Assembly (NCBI GenBank): GCA_944320965.1 | Contig: CALUJO010000019.1 | Span: forward strand, 1-40,621 | Direction: 5' to 3' | Source of the DNA: an uncultured Bacteroidaceae bacterium | GTDB taxonomy: Bacteria; Bacteroidota; Bacteroidia; Bacteroidales; Bacteroidaceae | DNA length: 40,621 bases | In this document: positions 8,601 through 17,355 of the stretch, one piece after another | How the letters are laid out: each line of letters begins with the position of its first letter | Position numbering within the stretch: the stretch's first letter is position 1 | The notes under the pieces: generated by a model | Databases searched by the model: none | The model's input: the letters and a program-made list of their open reading frames with translations, nothing else | What the model was told of the DNA's origin: nothing | Position numbers and translations under genes: made by a program

Positions 8601-11006
8601 TTATAGAATAACCACTTTTTCTGAGAACTGTTCTCTATTGTCGCCAAGTACTGTCTTGACTGTTACGATATATACGCCTTTGTTTGCTCCTGAACAGTTT
8701 ACATTTACAATGTTTGAACCTTCAGTCATTCCTGCCAGTGTTTCTGCAGCAATTCTCTGCCCTGTCATGTCGTAAACTTCTACAGTTACATTTGCTCCTT
8801 CTCTGTTGCAATGTATGTTGCAGACAATATTTGATGAGCTGCCGTCGTATGAACATGAAACAACGTTTCCGCTGTTGCTGTACATGGTTTCTTCAATTCC
8901 TGTTACTGGAACTGTTGACTTTCCTGCGGTTTCAACATCATTATCCCAAGCAGAAACTACTGTATATGTAGCACCTGTTCCTGGAACATATTCCCAGAAT
9001 TCATATCCTGTAGTGTTTCCTATGTATTCGCCGTTCTTGTAAATTCTGAACTCCTTGAATTTTGTTTCACTTATATTCTTCTTTGTTTCATCAACTTCCC
9101 ATTTAAGGATAGTTACCTTATCATCTTCTCCTGCGTATAAAGATGTGATGCATTCTTCAGGGAAAAATACAGTAAAGTCATATCTGTTGCTTGTTTTTCC
9201 ATTGTCATATGTCAAGTCAAATGCATATGTATATGAACCGCGCAGTTTTGACATTGTTATTTCCTGATAGTTGCTGTTCTTTATTGTTGCCACCGGAGTA
9301 TATGAGTTTCCTGATTTATGATACATGTTGTACTGTTTGAAAGTAGAACCGTCAGCTTCAGGACCGTTCATTATGAATCTGTACTTCTGTGTTGTTCCAT
9401 ATCCTTTACCTGTGACTCCGTCAAAATTGAAAGTCTTGTCCTTATAGAAGTTGAATGAAACTTTATATTCCAGATTTGTTACATTGTAAATTCCGCCCTG
9501 TGCAAGTTCCTTTTTCCAAGAATATGAACCTGGAGTAGTATACTGGTTGAAACCTGTATGCTGTCCTCCAAATAAAGCATCACCGCTGTCCATGTTGCCA
9601 TAAGTAGCCGGTGTCTGTCCTGGTTCGGTAGTTGCGTTTGCTGCAACAACGTATACAGCCTGTCTTGCCTTAGTATTTATTTTATTATAATACTCATATT
9701 GGTTAAAAAGGTTCTGATCAATGTGATAAATAAGCAGACCGCTTCCCTGAAGACCCTGTTCAAATGGACTTGCAGACTGCTGTCTGTTTTCAAGAAGGAA
9801 GTAATCATAGTCTTCGTTTGTCGGTATCTTATATACTTTCTTTGATATGTTTATTGCTTCAAGATCTTTGATTTCAGTATTCTGTGTTAGAGTTTCTGGT
9901 TCAGGTAACCATCCGAACAATATTCTTTGATATGCGTTTATCATTGCAGGCCTGTCACCTTGCATACCATTCCAGCTACCTGATGCCATAAGGTCCCAAG
10001 TTCCTGTTCCGTTCCATCCGACATTTCCTGTATCATAATAGTCAGGTGCTCCAAGATTGTGTGTGAATTCATGACAGAACACACCTACGGTTGTCTGTTC
10101 ATTATTTCCCCATTGGTCCTTAACCAATTCAGGCTCTACTGTGTATGCATTGAAAATCTTGCCGTCAAATGTTCTCTTCTTTACGTCTGGTTCAAAAGAT
10201 TCAAGTGATGAACTGTGTGACCATATATCAGATTTGTCGTAGCTTGATTCCTGCCCAGTTCCCTGATGTACGACCATTATACCGTCAATATATCCGTCTT
10301 CGTTGTTGTCGTATTTAGTGAAGTCATATTCGTCGTCAATAAGCCTTAGAGCTTCTAGAATAAGTTCATAAGTGTTTGTACCATATTCGTTATAGTAAAA
10401 GTCATCGTGCGGTCTTGAAATTTTAATCCAGTCAGTAACTGTTGTGGTAATATCCAGTTTGCCGTCTGATGCTTCAAGCATATAGTCTCTGAAAGAACCT
10501 ATTTCGTTGTATCCTTCCTGATTCATCATATTGTCAAGAGTCTGCCTGTCTACGGTTACTTCTGTATCAGAGAAGTTTACCAACAGCATAAGAAGATTGC
10601 ATTTTCCTTCTCTTGGGAAAATGGCATTGCTTTCTGTTGCATATGGTGTTCTCTGCTGTGCTTCCATAATCTGAGCCTTGCTGAATGTCGCATTCTTGCT
10701 GATGTTCATATTGCTTTTCAGCATATTGCTGTTAATGTTGCCTTCACGATAAATTATATTGGATGGGACCAGATCTCCTTTTTCGTTATTTATTGCATAG
10801 ACAATAAAGTCTTGGTCATTACGGAGCAATTTGTATCCGTCTTCTGTTTCAAGCCAATTCAGACGTTCGTCTCCGCAAAGTCTTACTGTTATTTCTGTGC
10901 CGTCTGGCTGTTTAACCTTATGTAACCCTGGTTTTGCAGGTATAGCCATTGCCGGACCTGCCAATAGTAAAGAAAAAAGTAAAGAAAATGCTGCTTTTGA
11001 TTTCAT
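8601..11006 (-). CDS. Secreted M6-family (immune inhibitor A-like) metalloprotease with T9SS-type sorting domain
   Basis: A cleavable signal peptide (1-21, AMA end) leads to an M6 peptidase domain. The zinc motif HEFTHNLGAPD starts at His312 (ligands His312 and His316), followed by GTWDLMASGSWNG, the family's methionine-turn region. An extended beta-rich region with a fibronectin-like segment follows (about 560-715). The last 80 residues (VEVYDMTGQRI ... GVYIVTV ... KVVIL) look like a type A sorting domain of the type IX secretion system. The enzyme is therefore probably exported to the surface or medium. A proprotease region precedes residue 130. Substrate unknown. It lies 231 bases downstream of the TonB receptor gene, with no strong promoter match between. 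Confidence 0.88.
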   Translation of the reverse strand: MKSKAAFSLLFSLLLAGPAMAIPAKPGLHKVKQPDGTEITVRLCGDERLNWLETEDGYKLLRNDQDFIVYAINNEKGDLVPSNIIYREGNINSNMLKSNMNISKNATFSKAQIMEAQQRTPYATESNAIFPREGKCNLLMLLVNFSDTEVTVDRQTLDNMMNQEGYNEIGSFRDYMLEASDGKLDITTTVTDWIKISRPHDDFYYNEYGTNTYELILEALRLIDDEYDFTKYDNNEDGYIDGIMVVHQGTGQESSYDKSDIWSHSSSLESFEPDVKKRTFDGKIFNAYTVEPELVKDQWGNNEQTTVGVFCHEFTHNLGAPDYYDTGNVGWNGTGTWDLMASGSWNGMQGDRPAMINAYQRILFGWLPEPETLTQNTEIKDLEAINISKKVYKIPTNEDYDYFLLENRQQSASPFEQGLQGSGLLIYHIDQNLFNQYEYYNKINTKARQAVYVVAANATTEPGQTPATYGNMDSGDALFGGQHTGFNQYTTPGSYSWKKELAQGGIYNVTNLEYKVSFNFYKDKTFNFDGVTGKGYGTTQKYRFIMNGPEADGSTFKQYNMYHKSGNSYTPVATIKNSNYQEITMSKLRGSYTYAFDLTYDNGKTSNRYDFTVFFPEECITSLYAGEDDKVTILKWEVDETKKNISETKFKEFRIYKNGEYIGNTTGYEFWEYVPGTGATYTVVSAWDNDVETAGKSTVPVTGIEETMYSNSGNVVSCSYDGSSSNIVCNIHCNREGANVTVEVYDMTGQRIAAETLAGMTEGSNIVNVNCSGANKGVYIVTVKTVLGDNREQFSEKVVIL

Positions 11007-11237
11007 ATTGTTTCTATTAATTACTTTTTGATATTAACTCTTATAAAGATATGTATAAAAGATGGAACATTTGACGTTTTGTGGATTTTATAATACATAA
11101 TAATCTGTTAAAATAAGTTGTATCCTATTTTTGTGCCTTTGTTTCTTTAATCTTGTAATCTAAATATGACATTATTATGAAAAAATAGTGGCCCATATAG
11201 ATTTGGTCCCCTTATAATTAAAATATTTAGTTACTGC

Positions 11238-13607
11238 TTAAAAACTGAATTTTATATTCATGCCAAAATGGAACGGCTTGCCTTTCTGAAAGAATCCTGC
11301 TTTGTCTGACATGGTTTGGCCTATTGTTTCAAAATAGAACGTCTTGTATTCAGTATCAAGTATATTATTGAACCATAAATCCAGTTTGAAATTGTTTTTC
11401 TCAATGCCGGCTGTAAAGTTGAGAGTACCGTAAAATTTCTGTTTTACATCATTTTTCTCTGTAAAATATATGTTACCGACTCCGTTATAGTTCATGCCTA
11501 AGTTGACAAAGTCAAATATGGATATTGTTTCCATACACTTTATTCTGTAGTCAGCTCCGACTGCAAATGTATTTTGCGATGTCATTGGAATATAATTTCC
11601 GTCATAATTTATTTCTTGTGTTGTATTGCTTATCTTCTCATTAGTTGAGTAGTCTGTGAATTTCGCATTTGTATATCCGTATGAGGTGTATAAATGTAAT
11701 CCTTCTACAGGTATGATGCTGGCTGATATTTCAGTACCTATACTTCTGCTCTTTCCGCTGTTTACTGTCATTCTTCCCAAGCCGCTGGGTGCAAACATTG
11801 CTATTTGCTGGTCAGTGGTCTGCATATAGAAAGCGGCAATGTCAATGTTCAGTCTGTTGTTCCATAAATTCATGTGTGAACCAATTTCATAGTTCCATGT
11901 CTGTTCAGGCTTATACCTTATGATGTCTTTAATATTTGCATAACTGTCTGAAGATGTTGCTCCAGAAGTAACTCCGTTCTGTTTGCTTCCTGGCATTCCG
12001 TTTCCGGGTTTTCCTCCTCCCATATCAGGCTTGGACATTAGTTTGTCCTTAACAATATCAGAGAACATCTGTATATTGTATCCACCTGAACGGTATCCAC
12101 GGCTTATTGTCGCATATATATTGCTGCTGTTGTTGGAGAAATCATATTTTAACGCAATTTTGGGAAGCAGTTTCAAATAGTCATCATTTTCTTCCCCTTC
12201 GATGTTTACAGGCATTGTTATTGGGTTACCCATAGGTTTGCCCATCATTGATGCCTGGGCTGTCATTGCTGCGCTTGTATTGTGTGTAATCCACATTTTC
12301 TCATAATCGAGTCTTAATCCCAAGGTAAGTGAAAGTCCTTCGGTAAACAGATTGTTGATAACAGACTGGTGATATACGGCTGCCCCCATAAGTGGAGTAT
12401 CGTAATTACCGTGTATCGGCATTTCTTCATCGAGCAGTTTGACTTTTACTGGGGAATTGCCCATTGCCTGGTCCATAATATCCTGTATCATACCAATACC
12501 GTCCTTGCGGAATGTAACAGGTGCATTTGTGTTAAGTGACTGGTAAAATCCGAATACACCTGCAGTCCACTGATAATTCTTGTCGTGGTTGCTTCGTGCA
12601 ACAAATTCCTGGCTTATGGTATGTATTTTCTGGTTCTGTTCAATAGTATAGATATCACGTGGAGTAAAATCCTGGTCCATAAACATTCTGTCTTTCAGAT
12701 ATTGGTATCCTGTTATAGAGTTGAACAGAATATTGTCGTTTGTATATCCTATTTTCAGAGAACTGTTCATCATATCCCTTTTGTAGCGTCCTTCCTCGTT
12801 GGATGCTATTTCACCGACTTTATCATGTTCCTTATCATATGCAGCATATGCATATCCGCCTTGATTGTTCCTTTCGTATGCAACAGCGATGTCAATATCC
12901 AGATTGCTGTTCGGTCTTACGATAGCCCTCATTCTTCCTCCGCCGTTGTTCATACTGTCTGCTTTCTTGTTCAGGTAAGTGTTTTCGAAGAAACCTCCTG
13001 AATACTTGTAGAAACCTCCGGCAGAGAAAGCAAATTTCTCGCTGATTCTATGGTAGTGTGTTACCGATGCGCTGTAGTTATTGTAAGTTCCTATTCCAAA
13101 TTTTATATCTGTTCCCTGATAATTGAATGGTGAACGGGTATAGATGTTTATAAGGCCTCCCATCGTATTCCTTCCGTAAAGTGTTCCCTGAGGTCCTCTT
13201 AGTACTTCAATTTTTTCTATGTCATAGAAGTTAAAATCAAAGGCTGACTTGTCTATATACGGAACATTGTCAACATACATTCCGATAACAGGCGTATTTA
13301 TTCTTGAACCTATGCCTCTGATACTTATTGCAGATGTAAGTCTTGAGCCGTATTCCGGTGTATAAAGGTTGGGAACAAAGTTGCTTAATCCCTTTATTTC
13401 ATTGATTTTTCGTTGCTCAAGCATATTTCCTGATATTGTCGTGCTTGAGGCGGGCAGTGATCTTAATTGTGAATTTTCTTTTGCAGAAGCCACAACAACA
13501 ACTTCATTAAGACCGAATACGCTTATTGAATCGTTGGTTTCTACAATGTTTCCTGCCATTATTGGAGCAGAAATTGAAGCCATTACGGCTGGTAAAATCT
13601 TTTTCAT
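11238..13607 (-). CDS. TonB-dependent outer-membrane receptor
   Basis: The 789-residue protein has a signal peptide (about 1-18) and a plug domain opening with LNEVVVVAS. The plug contains the conserved RGIGSR, YVDNVPY and VLRGPQGTLYGRNTMGG. A 22-stranded-type barrel follows, ending in an aromatic C-terminus (HFGMNIKFSF). It imports a ligand across the outer membrane using TonB energy. It lacks the carboxypeptidase-like N-terminal domain of SusC proteins, and no SusD gene is adjacent, so it resembles siderophore/vitamin/metal receptors rather than glycan importers. Loops near residues 375-400, 445-475 and 520-545 are unusually rich in Met, Gly and Pro, which suggests a metal ligand (inference). 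An inverted repeat overlaps its promoter. Confidence 0.92.
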   Translation of the reverse strand: MKKILPAVMASISAPIMAGNIVETNDSISVFGLNEVVVVASAKENSQLRSLPASSTTISGNMLEQRKINEIKGLSNFVPNLYTPEYGSRLTSAISIRGIGSRINTPVIGMYVDNVPYIDKSAFDFNFYDIEKIEVLRGPQGTLYGRNTMGGLINIYTRSPFNYQGTDIKFGIGTYNNYSASVTHYHRISEKFAFSAGGFYKYSGGFFENTYLNKKADSMNNGGGRMRAIVRPNSNLDIDIAVAYERNNQGGYAYAAYDKEHDKVGEIASNEEGRYKRDMMNSSLKIGYTNDNILFNSITGYQYLKDRMFMDQDFTPRDIYTIEQNQKIHTISQEFVARSNHDKNYQWTAGVFGFYQSLNTNAPVTFRKDGIGMIQDIMDQAMGNSPVKVKLLDEEMPIHGNYDTPLMGAAVYHQSVINNLFTEGLSLTLGLRLDYEKMWITHNTSAAMTAQASMMGKPMGNPITMPVNIEGEENDDYLKLLPKIALKYDFSNNSSNIYATISRGYRSGGYNIQMFSDIVKDKLMSKPDMGGGKPGNGMPGSKQNGVTSGATSSDSYANIKDIIRYKPEQTWNYEIGSHMNLWNNRLNIDIAAFYMQTTDQQIAMFAPSGLGRMTVNSGKSRSIGTEISASIIPVEGLHLYTSYGYTNAKFTDYSTNEKISNTTQEINYDGNYIPMTSQNTFAVGADYRIKCMETISIFDFVNLGMNYNGVGNIYFTEKNDVKQKFYGTLNFTAGIEKNNFKLDLWFNNILDTEYKTFYFETIGQTMSDKAGFFQKGKPFHFGMNIKFSF

Positions 13608-13639
13608 TTACTTGTTATGTTACTGTTTTTTTTTGACTG

Positions 13640-13688
13640 CAAAGTAATTGCTAAACTTCCGGTCCTACAATCCTAATAAATTAGGATT
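13640..13688 (-). promoter_or_regulatory. Promoter and inverted repeat upstream of TonB receptor
   Basis: On the minus strand TTG (13670-13668), 20 bases, then TTACTTTG (13647-13640), a fair Bacteroidota promoter. A perfect inverted repeat with arms AATCCTAA (13669-13676) and TTAGGATT (13681-13688), 4-base loop, overlaps the -33 element. This placement suits a repressor site. Confidence 0.5.
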
Positions 13689-13778
13689 TTGAGGATGATT
13701 GATGGAGCCTTTTATATATGTATATGTAAAAGGTTACAATAAAAATGATTTTATATTACAACCGTATATTATAAAATG

Positions 13779-13786
13779 TATATTTG
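13779..13786 (+). promoter_or_regulatory. -7 promoter element of methyltransferase-like gene
   Basis: TATATTTG, an exact TAnnTTTG match, ends 17 bases before the ATG at 13804. No good -33 element. Confidence 0.45.
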
Positions 13787-13803
13787 CACAAAACTAATAC
13801 AAT

Positions 13804-14484
13804 ATGAAAAGAAGTCTGCTTTGCCGCATAAAAGTCTGGCTGTCAAGATTCAGATATAGAAGGGGATATGGAGTGCAATCACCGTTTGCATATTCATTCT
13901 TTAGGGACATATTGTTTGAGGAAATGCCATATTACGGTTTTGACAAATTGAGAAATTTGTCGGATCCGTATCTGACACGTCATACTCTGCAGGTCCTTTA
14001 TAGAATTGTAAATATGCAAAAAACCGGGATTGTTTTGGATATTCTTCCTGCGTCTTCTGCGGTTTCATGCTATATCGGTGGAGTATCTTCAAGAAACAGG
14101 ACAATATCTCTTGTAAATGACAATGTTCTTGCCAAACGCATATCCGACGATACTTCAGAGCTAGGCATTTTTGTGGAAGTAAAAAACAGCAATATACTGA
14201 AGGAACTTTTGCAGATAAACGGCTCTTTGGGCAAGATAACCTTTGCACATGTCGGTCTGACAGATGACAGAAAGCTCTTGTATGAGATATGCAAGGTCTT
14301 ATCAGTCAGTATGTCAGCAAATGGTGTGATTGTTATTGACGGAATTAACCGTGATTATGTAAAAGATGTTTGGATGGTGTTAAATGAAGAGAAAAATGCA
14401 TCGGTGGCATTTGATTTGTATGATATTGGTATATTGTTCTTTAATGGTACATTAAATAAGGAATATTATAAGGTAAACTATTAA
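13804..14484 (+). CDS. Methyltransferase-like protein of Bacteroidota
   Basis: The N-terminal motif [14 protein letters not shown] is characteristic of a Bacteroidota family annotated as class I SAM-dependent methyltransferase. The body has a Rossmann-like pattern: a strand ending [14 protein letters not shown], acidic VNDN after the next strand, and VIVIDGIN. The usual glycine-rich SAM loop is poorly kept, so catalytic activity is doubtful. 226 residues, cytoplasmic. It sits 10 bases before the cobalamin adenosyltransferase and is probably co-transcribed with it. Function unknown. Confidence 0.6.
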   Translation: MKRSLLCRIKVWLSRFRYRRGYGVQSPFAYSFFRDILFEEMPYYGFDKLRNLSDPYLTRHTLQVLYRIVNMQKTGIVLDILPASSAVSCYIGGVSSRNRTISLVNDNVLAKRISDDTSELGIFVEVKNSNILKELLQINGSLGKITFAHVGLTDDRKLLYEICKVLSVSMSANGVIVIDGINRDYVKDVWMVLNEEKNASVAFDLYDIGILFFNGTLNKEYYKVNY

Positions 14485-14494
14485 AACTGGATAT

Positions 14495-15067
14495 ATGGAT
14501 GAAATAAAGAAAAGTCTGGTATATACCCGTACTGGAGATAAAGGGCGTACAAGTCTTGTAGGTGGAACACGAGTTTCAAAGACGGATCTTCGCCTTGAAG
14601 CATATGGAACCATTGATGAGTTGAACTCATTTCTTGGAATGATGAGAAGTTTTATGGATGAGGGACATGACAATGATTTTGTTCTTCGTATCCAGAATTG
14701 TCTTTTTTCTGTAGGTGGGTATCTTGCAACAGACAGAAGCAAGACCGGACTTGACATGTCATGTACCGTTACTCCTGAAATGGTATCTTCAATGGAGAAA
14801 GAAATTGATATTATTGACTCAGAACTTCCTCCGCTTCAGGCTTTTGTTATTCCTGGCGGAAGTTCAGCAGCTTCATATTGCCATATATGCCGAACTGTCT
14901 GTCGCAGGGCCGAACGTATAGTATTGCGCCTTGCAGAAAAGATAGAAATTGACAATGTTTTACTGTCATATTTAAACAGATTATCAGATTATTTGTTTGT
15001 TTTGTCACGCAAAATGAACTATATAAAGAAAAATAAAGAAATTTTTTGGGATAAATCTTGCATGTAA
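14495..15067 (+). CDS. Cob(I)alamin adenosyltransferase, PduO type
   Basis: PduO-type ATR transfers the adenosyl group of ATP to cob(I)alamin to make coenzyme B12. Seen: the N-terminal [15 protein letters not shown]-binding motif, [12 protein letters not shown], the CRRAERIV helix near residue 136 and [14 protein letters not shown] near 158, the standard set for a trimeric ATR. Length 190 is normal. No other cobalamin gene is in the window, so its role is salvage or supply for B12-dependent mutases elsewhere. Confidence 0.93.
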   Translation: MDEIKKSLVYTRTGDKGRTSLVGGTRVSKTDLRLEAYGTIDELNSFLGMMRSFMDEGHDNDFVLRIQNCLFSVGGYLATDRSKTGLDMSCTVTPEMVSSMEKEIDIIDSELPPLQAFVIPGGSSAASYCHICRTVCRRAERIVLRLAEKIEIDNVLLSYLNRLSDYLFVLSRKMNYIKKNKEIFWDKSCM

Positions 15068-15087
15068 TATTTTTTATTATACATTTG
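15058..15087 (+). promoter_or_regulatory. Promoter of DUF2795 gene
   Basis: TTG at 15058-15060, a 19-base spacer, and TACATTTG at 15080-15087 fit the Bacteroidota consensus. The elements overlap the end of the adenosyltransferase gene. The ATG is 67 bases downstream. Confidence 0.6.
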
Positions 15088-15154
15088 CGCTTCAAATAAA
15101 ATAAAAGATTAAAATATCAAACACGAATATAATAACTGTTAAAAAATAAAAACT

Positions 15155-15376
15155 ATGTATTGGACACTAGAATTGGCATCAAAGCTTGAAGATGCACCAT
15201 GGCCTGCAACAAAAGACGAATTGATTGACTATGCTATGCGTTCGGGAGCACCTCTCGAAGTAATTGAAAACCTACAAGAAATGGAAGATGAAGGTGAAGT
15301 TTATGAAAGCATAGAAGATATCTGGCCAGATTATCCTTCAAAAGAAGACTTTTTCTTCAACGAGGAAGAATATTAA
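15155..15376 (+). CDS. Small acidic DUF2795 protein
   Basis: 73 residues, strongly acidic toward the C-terminus (DEGEVYESIEDIWPDY and a final NEEEY). The centre, WPATKDELIDYAMRSGAP, is the DUF2795 core, a short helical domain of unknown function. No signal or membrane segment. It has its own promoter and a strong terminator, suggesting good expression. Its last codons and terminator are echoed in diverged form at 17262-17355, beyond the hipBST-like genes. Confidence 0.85.
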   Translation: MYWTLELASKLEDAPWPATKDELIDYAMRSGAPLEVIENLQEMEDEGEVYESIEDIWPDYPSKEDFFFNEEEY

Positions 15377-15407
15377 TAGCCTACAGATAGGTTAAATAAT
15401 TGAGTGT

Positions 15408-15455
15408 CAACGCGATAAGCAAAGATGATTTGTTTGTCGCGTTGGTGTTTTATAC
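15408..15455 (+). terminator. Terminator of the DUF2795 gene
   Basis: Arms CAACGCGA (15408-15415) and TCGCGTTG (15437-15444) pair. The stem extends inward to 16 pairs with two G-U pairs around a GATGA loop, followed by a T-rich tail. Confidence 0.85.
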
Positions 15456-15573
15456 TCCTTTTTTATTGCGGTTTGTTTTATAATTTATAAGGTGTGATTT
15501 ATAAAATAAGTTTATTGATGTTCTGCTAAAGGGTATTTCTTATTTCTCTTATTAATCTAAATTATATCATAGA

Positions 15574-15646
15574 GGGTATAATGTATGTATTGTATAAACA
15601 TTTTATACCCAATGTGGTGTAAAATGTTTGGTTTTTATTATATTTG
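15574..15646 (+). promoter_or_regulatory. Putative operator cluster and -7 element of hipB-like gene
   Basis: GGGTATAA at 15574-15581 and TTATACCC at 15603-15610 form an inverted repeat. A related GGTGTAAAATG lies at 15616-15625. The -7 element TATATTTG is at 15639-15646, 25 bases before the ATG at 15672. The layout fits autoregulation by the HipB-like protein, as in other hip operons (inference). Confidence 0.45.
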
Positions 15647-15671
15647 TACCCGAACTGATATAATTATAAAG

Positions 15672-15881
15672 ATGAATAGCTTATCTGTTACAGTAAAATC
15701 GTTGCGCAAGCAATTCAATATGACTCAAGAAGAGCTTTCAGTCAAGTCTGGTGTGGGGTTACGGTTTGTCCGTGATTTGGAACAAGGAAAATCTACGTTA
15801 CGTCTTGATAAAGTAAATCAATTGCTTGATTTCTTTAACTATGAAATGGTACCGCAACCGAGACAAAATCAACAACGATGA
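15672..15881 (+). CDS. HipB-like XRE-family antitoxin/repressor
   Basis: A 69-residue protein with a helix-turn-helix of the Cro/CI type: LRKQFNMTQEELSVKSGV, then RFVRDLEQGKSTLRLDKV, as in HipB/Y4mF regulators. HipB binds operator DNA and restrains the HipA or HipT kinase. The start at 15672 is chosen because the reading frame open further upstream runs through the promoter. The stop overlaps the next ATG (ATGA), so translation is coupled. It is the first gene of a three-gene set. Confidence 0.85.
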   Translation: MNSLSVTVKSLRKQFNMTQEELSVKSGVGLRFVRDLEQGKSTLRLDKVNQLLDFFNYEMVPQPRQNQQR

Positions 15882-16216
15882 AACAGGCAAATATATATTA
15901 CAAGAATTTATTGGCAGGGGTTCTTACTGAAGTAGACGATGGTTATGAGTTTTTTTATCTCCCCGAATATTTGGCGCTGGACAATGCCAAACCTGTTAGT
16001 CTGACTTTGCCTCTACATAATGAAACATACAAAAGCAATGTGTTGTTTCCATTTTTTGATGGGCTTATACCAGAGGGGTGGTTGTTGGATGTAGCATTGC
16101 GCAATACTGATATCAGTATACTTGACAGAATGTCTTTACTCTTACTTTGCTGTAATGATTGTATAGGTGCTGTAAGTGTTAAACCTGTAGTAGAGGAGGA
16201 AAGTGGAAATGAGTAA
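15878..16216 (+). CDS. HipS-like protein: separate HipA N-terminal domain
   Basis: 112 residues matching the N-subdomain 1 of HipA kinases: KNLLAGVLTEVDDGYEF strand pair, PVSLTLPL, and the conserved LFPFFDGLIPEGWLL. In classical HipA this domain is fused to the kinase; here it is its own gene, as HipS is in the E. coli HipBST system, where HipS acts as the antitoxin. It overlaps hipB-like by four bases and the kinase gene by eight. The antitoxin role here is by analogy. Confidence 0.82.
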   Translation: MKQANIYYKNLLAGVLTEVDDGYEFFYLPEYLALDNAKPVSLTLPLHNETYKSNVLFPFFDGLIPEGWLLDVALRNTDISILDRMSLLLLCCNDCIGAVSVKPVVEEESGNE

Positions 16217-17150
16217 ATGCTTGTATTGTTATCGTCCGCTTGAAAACGGAGAAATGGAATTTCATGCTAAGTGTGCAAAGAAATTTTTTGGCACTGATAA
16301 AGTTCCTGCTCTTGATTATACTTGTGAGGATTTGGATAAATTGGCTGTACAAGTTATAAAAGACCAGACTTCGCTTACTGGAGTACAGCCTAAATTATCT
16401 TTACACCTTAATGAGTATGAAGGGAGTCAAAGATTGACTATTGTTGGTTTATGGGGCGGTTTTATATGTAAACCTCAAACAGTACAATATGAACAGATGC
16501 CTGAAACCGAAGATCTGACGATGCATTTGGCTGAATTGGCTAGAATAGATGTTGTGCCACATACGCTGATGCGTATGGCAGATAAAACTCTATGTTATCT
16601 GACAAAGAGGATTGACCGCTCAAGTACTGGTGAAAAGTTGGCGATGGAAGATATGTGCCAGTTGACCGAAAGACAGACTGAGCATAAATACAAAAGCAGT
16701 TATGAACGTATCGCAAAAGCGATAGTACAATATTCTTCAATGCCCAAAATGGATGTTACAAATTTCTTTGAAGTAATATTGTTTTCTTGGATTACCGGAA
16801 ATAACGATATGCATCTGAAGAATTTTTCTTTGTATGAACCTATAGATAGATTTATACGCCTGACTCCGACATACGATATGCTGAATGCTGTAATTTTAAA
16901 TCCGAAAGATGATGAGGAGTTGGCATTGACTTTGAATGGGAAAAAGAGGAAACTAAAGAGGTATGACTTTATTTTATCAGGTTTGGCTATGGGAGTTGAA
17001 CAGAAAACTATAGAACGGCTTATTCAGAAATATGTAAAACTTTTGCCTAAATTTCAAGAGATTATCAGTGAATCATTCCTTAATGAAGAACTTAAGGACA
17101 AATATTCAGGATTAATTAGTGAACGTATAGGCAGATTAATTCAAGTATAG
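16209..17150 (+). CDS. HipT-like Ser/Thr kinase toxin (HipA C-terminal domain)
   Basis: 313 residues from the ATG at 16209, which has an AGGAGG-like site about 9 bases upstream (16193-16200); a GTG at 16203 is the alternative. A Cys-x2-Cys ... His-x2-Cys set (Cys4, Cys7, His19, Cys22) suggests an N-terminal zinc site. The gly-rich loop is SLTGVQPKL (Ser55, Thr57), equivalent to the autophosphorylated S-x-S of E. coli HipT. Catalytic NNDMHLKN (Asp200) and metal-binding TYDML (Asp223) are intact, so an active kinase is expected. Known HipA and HipT phosphorylate aminoacyl-tRNA synthetases (GltX, TrpS); the target here is unknown. Confidence 0.85.
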   Translation: MSKCLYCYRPLENGEMEFHAKCAKKFFGTDKVPALDYTCEDLDKLAVQVIKDQTSLTGVQPKLSLHLNEYEGSQRLTIVGLWGGFICKPQTVQYEQMPETEDLTMHLAELARIDVVPHTLMRMADKTLCYLTKRIDRSSTGEKLAMEDMCQLTERQTEHKYKSSYERIAKAIVQYSSMPKMDVTNFFEVILFSWITGNNDMHLKNFSLYEPIDRFIRLTPTYDMLNAVILNPKDDEELALTLNGKKRKLKRYDFILSGLAMGVEQKTIERLIQKYVKLLPKFQEIISESFLNEELKDKYSGLISERIGRLIQV

Positions 17151-17243
17151 TTTCTGTTGATCCAATATTCTAATCGTCTTAGATATTTTTTGATGGTTGG
17201 GATTCTTTGTTTAAAGCTTATTAAAATCATTGTAAATAGATAA

Positions 17244-17279
17244 TCAATTTTGAAAAAAATTGACGAGGGAGAATATTAA
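17244..17279 (+). pseudogene. Possible remnant of a second DUF2795 gene 3' end
   Basis: The bases before the second terminator read IDEGEY then stop (17259-17279), echoing NEEEY-stop of the DUF2795 gene. The frame is closed by a stop at 17241-17243, and similarity fades upstream of about 17262. It may be the tail of a lost paralogue or part of a duplicated segment. Confidence 0.4.
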
Positions 17280-17309
17280 TTGCCTTCAAATGGGTTAGAA
17301 ATTTGAATA

Positions 17310-17355
17310 ACCGGCGCGATGAACAAAGATTATTTGTTTGTCGCGCCGGTGTTTT
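17310..17355 (+). terminator. Terminator after the hipBST-like genes
   Basis: ACCGGCGCGA (17310-17319) pairs with TCGCGCCGGT (17341-17350). Inner pairs extend the stem to 18 around a GATTA loop, and TTTT follows. It is homologous to the terminator at 15408. The rest of the gene-free stretch 17151-17467 shows no other clear signal. Confidence 0.88.

Noticed and set aside
11007..11237. A riboswitch or small RNA between the TonB receptor and the protease
   Set aside because: No convincing conserved riboswitch core or strong stem could be seen by eye in this 231-base gap.
15585..15671. Upstream-extended start for the HipB-like protein (98 residues)
   Set aside because: The added part is hydrophobic and Cys/Tyr-rich, runs across the -7 element and has no match to HTH proteins; the ATG at 15672 fits better.
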